This document shows, in pieces, positions 1 through 6,079 of a DNA stretch of 13,251 nucleotides. Source of the stretch: Planctomycetia bacterium (lineage in GTDB: Bacteria > Planctomycetota > Phycisphaerae > Phycisphaerales > SM1A02); NCBI GenBank assembly GCA_005798965.1, contig SYIB01000005.1, positions 1 through 13,251 on the forward strand, read 5' to 3'. A program made the translations under genes and the position numbers. The notes beneath the pieces were generated by a model. It saw only the letters and a list, made by a program, of their open reading frames with translations. It had not been told where the DNA came from and did not search any database. Position 1 is the stretch's first letter. Each line of letters begins with the position of its first letter.

Positions 1-317
1 ACGATCTCCACGATCGGCTCGCGTGGGCGCGGCAGGTACGCCCAGAAGGGATGCACCTCAACCTCCAGGCCCAGCTCGCGGAACGACCTCGCAATCGACT
101 CGATGACCTTGGCATCGCCCGGTGTGCCCGCCATGTGCGGCTCGGCAGCGAGCAGGTCATGCCATGCGGCGAGTCGCGCACCCATCGACTCGGCCGCGGG
201 GGCGGTCGCCGATGGTGTTGCTGGCGTGGTTGCCGACTTGGTTGCCGACGCGGGCGCGGTCGACGACGGGCCAACGCCTTGGGCGAAGGCAAGTGACGCA
301 AGCAGCGTGGCGATCAT
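1..317 (-). CDS. N-terminus of an exported M28-family peptidase, glutamate carboxypeptidase II-like (partial, runs off left edge)
   Basis: Translating the minus strand from ATG at 317 gives 105 residues open to the window edge. Residues 1-13 (MIATLLASLAFAQ) look like a short signal peptide with an AFA/Q cleavage site. An Ala/Thr/Ser/Pro-rich linker follows to about residue 43. The region from about residue 50 (WHDLLAAEPHMAGTPGD, then a helix and LEVEVHPFWAYLPRP) matches the start of M28 metallopeptidases of the glutamate carboxypeptidase II / NAALADase group, where the PHxAGTxG segment begins the protease domain. The zinc ligands lie beyond the edge and cannot be checked. The start is well bounded: an in-frame TAG (327-329) lies only four codons upstream, leaving ATG 317 or GTG 320. 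No Shine-Dalgarno is visible, but a TAGCGT box ends 6 bases before the ATG. Family call is fairly sure; substrate is unknown. Confidence 0.8.
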   Translation of the reverse strand, partial: MIATLLASLAFAQGVGPSSTAPASATKSATTPATPSATAPAAESMGARLAAWHDLLAAEPHMAGTPGDAKVIESIARSFRELGLEVEVHPFWAYLPRPREPIVEI

Positions 318-614
318 CACGACACGCTAGCACGGGAAGCGCGCTCGTCCGGAGCGACCGAGCGGTCCTTCGCCGCGCGGCCTAGGGAGTCGCGAAGGCG
401 GCACGAACGATGATCCATGAGGGCGGGTTCTGGCCCCGCCGAGCGACGGACGAGAAGCGCGCGCGGAGCCGGGTGGAGCGCGCGCGTCCGCGCGGCAAGA
501 TCCCGAGGGAGCGGGAGGGCGAGCGCCAGCACATGCGGCGGCTTGGGCAGGGTTCCTGCTGCGCGTCCGCACGGCGAGGCGCCGAGGAAGCAGTCGAGCG
601 TTCCCCAGTCGCAC
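318..614. other. gene-free interval between msr fusion and peptidase
   Basis: Very GC-rich stretch downstream of the Msr stop and upstream of the peptidase start. The open frames here have low-complexity Arg/Ala/Pro-rich translations typical of GC-rich noise, and I recognise no protein. A short hairpin (GGCGGG 422-427 with CCCGCC 435-440) is present but has no T-run on either side, so I do not call it a terminator. Apart from the -10-like box next to the peptidase start, I see nothing else. Confidence 0.5.
324..329 (-). promoter_or_regulatory. possible -10 box (TAGCGT) for a leaderless peptidase mRNA
   Basis: TAGCGT on the minus strand ends 6 bases before ATG 317. Transcription starting about 7 bases downstream would begin at the ATG itself. 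No good -35 is visible. Its first three bases are also the in-frame stop upstream of the gene. It is supported mainly by the same arrangement upstream of the MsrB-MsrA gene. Confidence 0.3.
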
Positions 615-1769
615 TCAGTGCGTGCTCGGCTTGCCACCCGCCGCGGTGCCGAAGATCGCAGGCCACGGGTTCACGTTGTGGCACGCGCGGCCGGTCTTCT
701 CGACATAGTCCTGGTGGTACTCCTCGGCCGGGTAGAAGTCGCGCGCCATCTCGATCTGCGTGACGACCGGCTTCTTGAAGGCGTTGCGCGCGGTCAAGTC
801 GGCGACAAAGGCCTTCGCTTGCTCGAGCTGCTGCGCCGAGGTGCAGTAGACCGCGCTGCGATACTGCTCACCCACGTCGGGGCCCTGACGGTTCAGCGTC
901 GTCGGATCGTGCATTTGGAAGAAGCCCTCGAGCAGCTGGCGGTACGTGATCACCGTAGGGTCGTAGACCACCTTCACGCTCTCGGCATGGCCGGTCGTGT
1001 CGGTGCAGACCTCCTTGTAGGTCGGGTCCTTGGTCTTGCCCTGCTGGTAGCCGCTCTCGGCGCTGATCACGCCTGGCGCCTGCTGGAAGGTGTGCTCAAC
1101 GCCCCAGAAGCAGCCTCCGGCGAAATACGCGGTCTCGGTCTTCACGGGTTCTCCTCCTGCGGGCCACGGCTGGCCCTTGTCAACGAATTGCAGGCTCGCG
1201 CTGTTCAGGCAGTAGCGCAAGCCAGTGGGACGGGGGCCATCCTCGAACACGTGGCCCAGATGCGCGCCGCAGCGGGCGCAGTTGATCTCGGTGCGTTCCA
1301 TGCCGTGACTCGAGTCGGATCGCTCGGCAACGTGCAGTGGATCGAAGGTCGTGTAGAAGCTCGGCCAGCCGGTGCCCGAGTTGAACTTGTGCGCACTGGT
1401 GAACAGCGGCAGGCTGCACACGATGCAGCAGTAGGCTCCATCCTTCTTGTTGTCCAGCAGGTTGCCACAGAACGCAGGCTCGGTGCCGGACTTCTGGGTC
1501 ACGCGGTACTGCTCCGGCGTGAGCTTGGCGGCGAGTTCCTCGACCTTGGACTTGGAGTACGGCGTGACCTCCCAGCCGGCGCGGGAATAGATGTGCTTGG
1601 TCGTGGATGGCTTCATGTCGGTGCTGGCGGCTTTCGGCGGGGTGGTCGTCGTGGATGCAGCCGGAAGGTCGTCGATCAGTCCGCGACGCGCACCCTCACG
1701 GGCGGCGAAGGCGCCGTACACGGCCACGGCGGCGGCCAGGACGATGGTGAGGATCAGGCTTCGGCTCAT
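615..1769 (-). CDS. msrAB: membrane-anchored bifunctional methionine sulfoxide reductase, MsrB-MsrA order
   Basis: This 384-residue fusion should reduce both R- (MsrB) and S- (MsrA) methionine sulfoxide in proteins. Residues 4-22 form one hydrophobic segment (signal anchor or signal peptide), followed by a Thr/Pro/Ala linker to about 57, so the enzyme probably acts outside the cytoplasmic membrane. The MsrB domain (about 58-200) has the two zinc CxxC pairs, C115/C118 and C164/C167, and the catalytic Cys C187 in RYCLNS; C101 in AFCGN could be the resolving Cys. The MsrA domain (about 211-372) opens with YFAGGCFWG, catalytic C220; C363 near the C-terminus may be its resolving Cys. The frame is open to 1865, but ATG 1769 begins the hydrophobic segment and lies 6 bases after a promoter-like -10, so I chose it. 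Many bacterial fusions run MsrA-MsrB; here the order is reversed. The gene is single, divergent from the tmRNA. Confidence 0.95.
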   Translation of the reverse strand: MSRSLILTIVLAAAVAVYGAFAAREGARRGLIDDLPAASTTTTPPKAASTDMKPSTTKHIYSRAGWEVTPYSKSKVEELAAKLTPEQYRVTQKSGTEPAFCGNLLDNKKDGAYCCIVCSLPLFTSAHKFNSGTGWPSFYTTFDPLHVAERSDSSHGMERTEINCARCGAHLGHVFEDGPRPTGLRYCLNSASLQFVDKGQPWPAGGEPVKTETAYFAGGCFWGVEHTFQQAPGVISAESGYQQGKTKDPTYKEVCTDTTGHAESVKVVYDPTVITYRQLLEGFFQMHDPTTLNRQGPDVGEQYRSAVYCTSAQQLEQAKAFVADLTARNAFKKPVVTQIEMARDFYPAEEYHQDYVEKTGRACHNVNPWPAIFGTAAGGKPSTH

Positions 1770-1775
1770 GCAGGC

Positions 1776-1804
1776 AGCATAGGAACGCGACCGAACCGTG
1801 TCAC
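1776..1804 (-). promoter_or_regulatory. sigma70-like promoter of the msr fusion gene
   Basis: On the minus strand GTGACA (1799-1804, 5 of 6 to TTGACA), a 17-base spacer and TATGCT (1776-1781, 4 of 6 to TATAAT) precede ATG 1769. The -10 ends 6 bases before the ATG, so the usual start distance puts transcription at the start codon: a leaderless mRNA. No Shine-Dalgarno is present, which agrees. Read by eye, not tested. Confidence 0.5.
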
Positions 1805-1864
1805 AGTGCGTGCGTAGCGATCGTTGGAATCGTGGCAGATCTGCACGATCTTCCCGCACGGCCA

Positions 1865-1892
1865 TTGCAGCGTTCCGGCGGCACCGTACGAT
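1865..1892 (+). promoter_or_regulatory. candidate tmRNA promoter
   Basis: TACGAT (1887-1892) resembles a -10 box, and TTGCAG (1865-1870) lies 16 bases upstream as a poor -35. A start near 1899 would leave a leader of about a dozen bases to be removed by RNase P before G1912. TTTGAC at 1901 is too close to the mature 5' end to act as a -35. Confidence 0.3.
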
Positions 1893-1959
1893 TCGCTCTC
1901 TTTGACAACCTGGGCCCGACCTGGCTTCGACCGGCCATGTCGTTCATGCAGTGGCGCGT

Positions 1960-1991
1960 CGTGGAGCATCCCGGCCACGTAAAAAGGATGC
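1960..1991 (+). other. tmRNA pseudoknot 1
   Basis: CGTGG (1960-1964) pairs with CCACG (1975-1979). The loop segment GCATCC (1966-1971) pairs with GGATGC (1986-1991), giving an H-type pseudoknot with an A-rich connector (TAAAAA). It ends 13 bases before the proposed resume codon, close to the spacing in E. coli, and this helps fix where the tag starts. Confidence 0.8.
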
Positions 1992-2004
1992 AACACTTAC
2001 GACT

Positions 2005-2034
2005 GCCAACACGCAGTACGCTCTTGCGGCCTAA
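2005..2034 (+). other. tmRNA proteolysis-tag reading frame, ANTQYALAA
   Basis: GCC AAC ACG CAG TAC GCT CTT GCG GCC TAA reads ANTQYALAA-stop. The YALAA end is identical to that of the E. coli tag (ANDENYALAA), the degron read by ClpXP-type proteases. Resume at GCC 2005 is preferred because it sits 13 bases past pseudoknot 1. An in-frame GCA at 1990 would give a longer tag but falls inside the pseudoknot stem. The base at -4 from GCC is G rather than the usual A, so the exact resume codon has some doubt. Confidence 0.85.
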
Positions 2035-2283
2035 TTAGTGCCGCACGGCAAACCCCTGACGTCCGATGAGGGGGGCGCCGCAACACATCGGGCTGGGTTC
2101 CTGGGGCTGGCATGCTTCCGGGAGCCGACACTCGCATGCCATGGTCCACGCCATGCGGCCACCCAGCAGCGGCGCGGACCGAGATGGAAGAGGTGGATAC
2201 ACGCGTAGATGCTGCATGGCCGCTGGTTCGGCACGGGGGTTCAACTCCCCCCGGGTCCATTCGCTCCGCTCGGTGCATCGTGA

Positions 2284-2307
2284 TGCCGTCGTGATTCCAT
2301 GACGGCA
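2284..2307 (+). other. hairpin downstream of tmRNA
   Basis: TGCCGTCGTG (2284-2293) pairs with CATGACGGCA (2298-2307) as a 10-bp stem with one G-U pair and a 4-base ATTC loop. It starts 24 bases after the tmRNA discriminator base and has no T-run. It could guide 3'-end processing of the precursor or stop exonucleases; that role is inference. Confidence 0.5.
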
Positions 2308-2347
2308 GCCGACTGCCCCGCCGCGAGGCAACGCTCAAGGAACGATC

Positions 2348-2380
2348 GCGCCCTCCCACATCGGGAGGGCGCTCTCGTTT
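2348..2380. terminator. intrinsic terminator of tmRNA, possibly bidirectional
   Basis: A perfect 10-bp inverted repeat, GCGCCCTCCC (2348-2357) and GGGAGGGCGC (2363-2372), with a 5-base loop is followed on the plus strand by TCTCGTTT. It ends plus-strand transcription from the tmRNA. It also lies about 85 bases beyond the stop of the TolC-like gene, read from the other strand, where the trailing sequence (GATCGTTCC) is less T-rich. It is the only good hairpin between the converging units. Confidence 0.8.
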
Positions 2381-2455
2381 CATGGTCGTGAGGCCCAGAT
2401 CAGTCCGTGGCACCGGGAAAGGAACTGCCGACCGAGGCGACGCATCACCGCGATT

Positions 2456-4105
2456 TCACCGCTCCCAGTCGTACGTGCGCTCGGGATTCGGCACCGGCAT
2501 CGGGCCCGGAAGCGTGGCTTGGGAGGCACCCAGCACCGTACCAGTGGCGAACGACAGGTCGACCAGCGATGTCTCGTACTGCGCCGCGGCCTCGACCTCG
2601 CGCGACTGCGCATCGGCCAAGCGAGCCGCCGCATCGAGCACTTCAACGCTCGTACGCAGGCCCACATCGAACTGACGTTGCTCGGCGAGCAGCGTACGGT
2701 CGGCAAAGGTCGCCTCGAGCCGGGCGGCGACCACGCGCCGCCACGCGCCGCGCACATTGTCGACGGCATCGTGCACTTCCTGCGTGATCGTCTGGAGGCG
2801 GCTTTCCTTGGTGGCCAGGCGCTGGAGCCTGCGCGTGATGGCCTGGCTCAGCCGCGCGCGACGGGCCTCGTTGCCCAGCGGGATGCTCGCGTTCACGCTG
2901 GCCAGAAAGGGATCTGAGTCGCCCATGCTGCCGTAGGCGGCCGCGATGCCACTGTCGTCACCAAGCACCTGATACTGGTAGTCCATCGTGAAGAGCGGCA
3001 ACGCTTCGTTGCGCGCCAGGGCCACGCGCTCGGCATCGATGGCCAGTTGCAGCTCGAGATCGAGCAGTTCCATGCGGTTCGCGAGCGCCATGCGCGTGAG
3101 CTTTGCAGGATCCAGATCCAGCCCCAACGGATCGCTGGGCGTGACCGGATCGAGCATGGTTGGACCGTCCACCGGGAACTGCGGCGCGTTCATGAAGCGC
3201 TTGAGCGCACGGGCGCGCAGGCGGAGCTGGTTGTCGGCCACGATGAGTTGCTCGATGGTGCGGCCGATGCCGCTCTGGGCGCGCAGCAGTTCAATCGGGG
3301 CGACTTCCCCCTGGTCCACACGGCGCCGGGCCCGCGCCAGCTGCTCCTCGGCCAGGGCGTGCTGGCGCTCACGCACTTCCATGATGCGCCGTGCCGCGTA
3401 GAGCTGCCAGTAGGCCTTCTCCGCATTGGCCAGGATCCTGATCGTCTCGAGGAGGGTGCGCGCATCGACTTGCTGCGACTCCATCTTCGCGATCACGATG
3501 CTGGCGGTGTTGGCGCGCAGCCCGAAGCCGCGCAGGAGCGGCATCGACAGATCGAGCTGGACTCCCGCTTCCCAAGGCTCATCCAGCAGCGACTGGTCGG
3601 CCTGGCTGAAGAGCGTGCCGACGTTGAGTACCCCGCCGGTGGCAAGCGGGAAGTCGATCCCGAGCGCGCCGCTGTTGTTGGCCGTGGGGTTGCCCGCCTC
3701 GAGGTTCTGCGCCAGCGTGTTGTCGTTGTAGGTGTAGCCGGCCTGCAGCACGGCCTCGAACTTGGCGATCTCGGCATCGAGCGCGGTGACCCCGAGCGTG
3801 GGGTTGAACTGCTGCACGCGCACGTCGAGGTTGCTCTCAAGCGACCACTGGCGGACATCGGCCAGCGTGACCACCGCCCGTTCCGGGTACGGAGGCGCCG
3901 AGTAGTCGCGCTTGCTCGCCTCATCGACCGCCGTCTCGAGCAGCACGGGTGGGGTCGCCGACTCGGCCTTGGGTGACAGCACCGGCGGCTGAGCCAGTCG
4001 CGCCGGATCCACCTCCGGAAGCAGCGGCGCATCGACGTAGTCGCGTCCGTTGCATCCGGCCGCGATGAGCGTGGCGAGCATGACGAGCCGAAGTCGGTCA
4101 CTCAT
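2456..4105 (-). CDS. TolC-like outer-membrane efflux lipoprotein (OEP family)
   Basis: 549 residues. Probable outer-membrane channel of the tripartite exporter encoded just upstream. Residues 1-18 form a lipoprotein signal ending in the lipobox IAAGC, with acylated C18. After a Pro-rich linker the OEP region runs from about residue 78 (VTLADVRQWSLESNLDVRVQQF, typical of the family start) with two long helical repeats. The second half contains the long helices around ERVALARNEALPLFTMDYQY and EVLDAAARLADAQSREVEAAAQYETSLVDLSFATGTVL, the usual family ending. The frame is open to 4264, but ATG 4105 opens the lipoprotein signal and has GAGG (4115-4118) 9 bases upstream. The start overlaps the end of the permease gene by 8 bases, suggesting translational coupling. 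It is the last gene of the operon. Family call is firm; the cargo is unknown. Confidence 0.93.
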   Translation of the reverse strand: MSDRLRLVMLATLIAAGCNGRDYVDAPLLPEVDPARLAQPPVLSPKAESATPPVLLETAVDEASKRDYSAPPYPERAVVTLADVRQWSLESNLDVRVQQFNPTLGVTALDAEIAKFEAVLQAGYTYNDNTLAQNLEAGNPTANNSGALGIDFPLATGGVLNVGTLFSQADQSLLDEPWEAGVQLDLSMPLLRGFGLRANTASIVIAKMESQQVDARTLLETIRILANAEKAYWQLYAARRIMEVRERQHALAEEQLARARRRVDQGEVAPIELLRAQSGIGRTIEQLIVADNQLRLRARALKRFMNAPQFPVDGPTMLDPVTPSDPLGLDLDPAKLTRMALANRMELLDLELQLAIDAERVALARNEALPLFTMDYQYQVLGDDSGIAAAYGSMGDSDPFLASVNASIPLGNEARRARLSQAITRRLQRLATKESRLQTITQEVHDAVDNVRGAWRRVVAARLEATFADRTLLAEQRQFDVGLRTSVEVLDAAARLADAQSREVEAAAQYETSLVDLSFATGTVLGASQATLPGPMPVPNPERTYDWER

Positions 4106-5342
4106 GGCGAAGGGCCTCGATCGGATCGAGTCGTGCTGCCTTGATGGCCGGAAAGAGCCCGAACAGAACGCCGACGAGCGCGCTGAAGAGGAAGCTTCCG
4201 AGCACGGCCCAGAACGGCACGCTGGCCTGCTCGAGCTGCGCGCCGGGGATGCGCGTGAGCCCAAAGGCCATCAGCTTGCCGCAGGCCACGCCGACGAAGC
4301 CGCCGCTGAAGCAGAGCGCCACGGCCTCGAGCAGGAACTGCACCATGATCGCGCGGCCGGTCGCGCCGACGGCCTTGCGCAGGCCGATCTCGCGTGTGCG
4401 CTCGCTCACCGAGACGAGCATGATGTTCATGATCCCGATGCCACCTACGAGCAGGCTGATGCCGACGATCCCCCCCGCCACCGCCGTGATCCCGGCCGAG
4501 AGCGTCTTGAACTGCTCGATGTAGCGATCGATCGCCTCGACGCGGAAGGTCTCGGGCTCGTTGGCGCGGAGGCCGCGCGCCTTGCGCAGAAGGAAGCGGC
4601 ATTCGGCGATCGCCTCGTCGGCCTGGCCCGCATCCTTCAGCAGCGCGCTGAAGCGGATGAACGGTGTGCGGTCGGGCGTGAGCTTCATCGCGAGCGAGAA
4701 CGGGATGAACACCTCGCTCGCCTGCGTTTCGAAGCCGAACATGCGCGACTGGAGCGTCTCGACCACGCCGATGATGAGGAATCGGCGGCCCGCGACGAGC
4801 AAGGTGGTGCCGGTGGGATCGTTGGGCAGCCGCAGCTCCTCGATCGCGCGGTCGTTGACCAGGCAGACCTGGCGCGCGTTGTCCTCATCGACCTGCCCAA
4901 ACGCACGGCCCATGATGACGCGCCGACCCTCGATCGGGTGCCAGTCGGGCCAGATGCCCACGACCTGCATCGAGTCGAGCTTCTTCGTATCGCTTTCGAC
5001 TGCACCCGAGATCTCGACGATCGGGCTCAGCGCCTTCAGCGAGGTGGCTTGGTCGCGCAGCTCGATCGCCTCGGAGGGCTTGAGCCGCACGCTCTCCCAC
5101 GGGTACTTGTTGCGCGGAGCATCGTCGGGCCGGTTCGGGAAGATGAAGACGCGGTTGGCGCCGAAGCTCTCAAACTCCGTGAGCACCTTGGCCTTGAGGC
5201 CGCTGAGCGCCGCGATCACGGCTGTCACGCTCGCCACGCCCACGATGATGCCGAGTGCCGTCAGGACGCTACGGGTCTTGTTCGCCCAGATCTGGCTGAA
5301 CGCCAGCCAGAGCGACTGGATCCAGAATTGCGGGGTCAGCAC
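4098..5342 (-). CDS. MacB/FtsX-type ABC transporter permease
   Basis: 414 residues. Inner-membrane subunit of a MacB-type (type VII ABC) mechanotransmission exporter. TM1 is at about 26-46 (RSVLTALGIIVGVASVTAVIAAL). It is followed by a periplasmic MacB_PCD-like domain to about 277, then TM2 (about 285-308), the cytoplasmic motif ERTREIGLRKAVGA (about 314-327) conserved in FtsX permeases, TM3 (about 331-353) and TM4 (about 376-398). It ends with the typical PAIKAARLDPIEALRHE. The start is GTG at 5342, overlapping the ATPase stop by 7 bases; no ATG lies close by. In E. coli MacB the ATPase and permease are one chain; here they are separate proteins, as in many LolCD/YknYZ-like systems. Confidence 0.95.
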   Translation of the reverse strand: MLTPQFWIQSLWLAFSQIWANKTRSVLTALGIIVGVASVTAVIAALSGLKAKVLTEFESFGANRVFIFPNRPDDAPRNKYPWESVRLKPSEAIELRDQATSLKALSPIVEISGAVESDTKKLDSMQVVGIWPDWHPIEGRRVIMGRAFGQVDEDNARQVCLVNDRAIEELRLPNDPTGTTLLVAGRRFLIIGVVETLQSRMFGFETQASEVFIPFSLAMKLTPDRTPFIRFSALLKDAGQADEAIAECRFLLRKARGLRANEPETFRVEAIDRYIEQFKTLSAGITAVAGGIVGISLLVGGIGIMNIMLVSVSERTREIGLRKAVGATGRAIMVQFLLEAVALCFSGGFVGVACGKLMAFGLTRIPGAQLEQASVPFWAVLGSFLFSALVGVLFGLFPAIKAARLDPIEALRHE

Positions 5343-6079
5343 GCGATGGCTCCACGTGCGCGGAGCGCTTGCGCAATCGGTCCAACGGCTTCATCCTCGA
5401 CCACCGGAAGGTCGCTCAAAATCAGTCCGTCGCGCAGCCGGACCACGCGCTGGCAGTGTGCTGCGACCTCGTTCTCGTGCGTCACGAGGACGATCGTCTG
5501 GCCATCGGCATGGATGCGGCCAAAGATCGAGAGCACCTCGGCGGTCGTGGCGCTGTCGAGGTTCCCGGTTGGCTCGTCCGCCATCAGGATGGCGGGCTCG
5601 TTGAGGATCGCCCGTGCGATCGCCACGCGCTGCTTCTGGCCCCCCGAGAGCTGGCTCGGCCTGTGGTCGAGGCGATCCGAGAGGCCCACGCGCGCCAGCG
5701 ACTCACGCGCCCGCCGCTCGCGTTCGCGGCGTGTCACGCCGCCGAGCGCGTAGATGAGCGGCATCTCCACGTTCTGCAGCGCCGTCTGGCGCGGAAGGAG
5801 TTCGAAGCTCTGGAAGACGAAGCCGATCTTCTCGTTGCGGACCGAGGCGAGTTCATCGGCGCCCATGCGCGCGACCGCTCGGCCATCGAGTTCGTACTCC
5901 CCACGGGTGGGGCGGTCGAGGCAGCCGAGGATGTTCATCAGCGTGCTCTTGCCGCTGCCCGAGGCGCCCATGATCGCCACCATCTCGTTGCGGCCGATCG
6001 ATAGATCGACGCCGCGCAGCGCCCGCACCTCATCGTCCCCGACTCGGTACGTCTTGTGGAGGCCCGTGACCCGGATCAT
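5336..6079 (-). CDS. MacB/LolD-type ABC transporter ATPase
   Basis: 247 residues. Cytoplasmic nucleotide-binding subunit driving the partner permease. All core motifs are intact: Walker A GASGSGKST (38-46), Q-loop Q90 in FVFQSFELLP, signature LSGGQ (144-148), Walker B ILMADEP (164-170) with catalytic E169, D-loop GNLD and switch H201 in VTHE. The FQSFELLP and DEPTGNLD forms are typical of the MacB/LolD/FtsE group. ATG 6079 overlaps the adaptor stop as ATGA. About 25 residues after the core fold end in a short tail with a late Cys. The family is certain; specificity cannot be read from this subunit. Confidence 0.97.
   Translation of the reverse strand: MIRVTGLHKTYRVGDDEVRALRGVDLSIGRNEMVAIMGASGSGKSTLMNILGCLDRPTRGEYELDGRAVARMGADELASVRNEKIGFVFQSFELLPRQTALQNVEMPLIYALGGVTRRERERRARESLARVGLSDRLDHRPSQLSGGQKQRVAIARAILNEPAILMADEPTGNLDSATTAEVLSIFGRIHADGQTIVLVTHENEVAAHCQRVVRLRDGLILSDLPVVEDEAVGPIAQALRARGAIAC

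Larger units (their letters stand above)
1912..2259 (+). ncRNA. ssrA: transfer-messenger RNA (tmRNA), one-piece
   Basis: tmRNA rescues ribosomes stalled on broken mRNAs and tags the nascent peptide for proteolysis. The 5' end GGGCCCG (1912-1918) pairs with CGGGTCC (2252-2258) as a 7-bp acceptor stem with one G-U; A2259 is the discriminator. The next bases are TTC, so CCA is not encoded and must be added. CTGGCTTCGACCGG just after the acceptor strand matches the conserved tmRNA 5' D-loop region (CUGGAUUCGACGG in E. coli). The T arm is GGGGG (2235-2239), loop TTCAACT, CCCCC (2247-2251). Upstream of it GTAGATGC...GGTTCGG matches the conserved 3' segment. Pseudoknot 1 lies at 1960-1991 and the tag frame at 2005-2034. 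Length 348 nt plus CCA fits the one-piece type. I did not resolve the later pseudoknots. It probably has its own promoter and terminator. Confidence 0.96.

Noticed and set aside
422..440. GGCGGG/CCCGCC hairpin as terminator of the msr fusion
   Set aside because: Only 6 bp, about 175 bases past the stop, with no T-run on the minus strand.
317..637. Minus-strand open frame between the msr fusion and the peptidase, ending in a TGATG overlap with the peptidase start
   Set aside because: Its translation is Arg/Ala/Pro-rich with no recognisable domain, it overlaps the msr C-terminus, and no ribosome site or family signal supports it.
417..1817. Plus-strand 466-codon open frame opposite the msr fusion
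   Set aside because: It is the antisense shadow of a clearly conserved MsrB-MsrA protein; long opposite-strand frames are expected at this GC content.
1990..2004. Longer tmRNA tag resuming at GCA 1990
   Set aside because: The codon lies within the 3' strand of pseudoknot 1 (GGATGC 1986-1991), leaving no single-stranded spacer before the resume codon.
1997..2413. Minus-strand 138-codon open frame and its overlapping shadows across 2000-2400
   Set aside because: The region is fully explained by the tmRNA and its terminator; the translations have no recognisable domain.
2452..2460. Another GATTTCACC, matching the sites near 9830
   Set aside because: It overlaps the end of the TolC-like coding sequence and is only 9 bases; chance is the simplest explanation.
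4050..5753. Plus-strand 567-codon open frame opposite the permease and ATPase genes
   Set aside because: The opposite strand encodes proteins with intact Walker, signature and FtsX motifs; this frame shows only low-complexity sequence rich in Asp, Arg, Ala and His.
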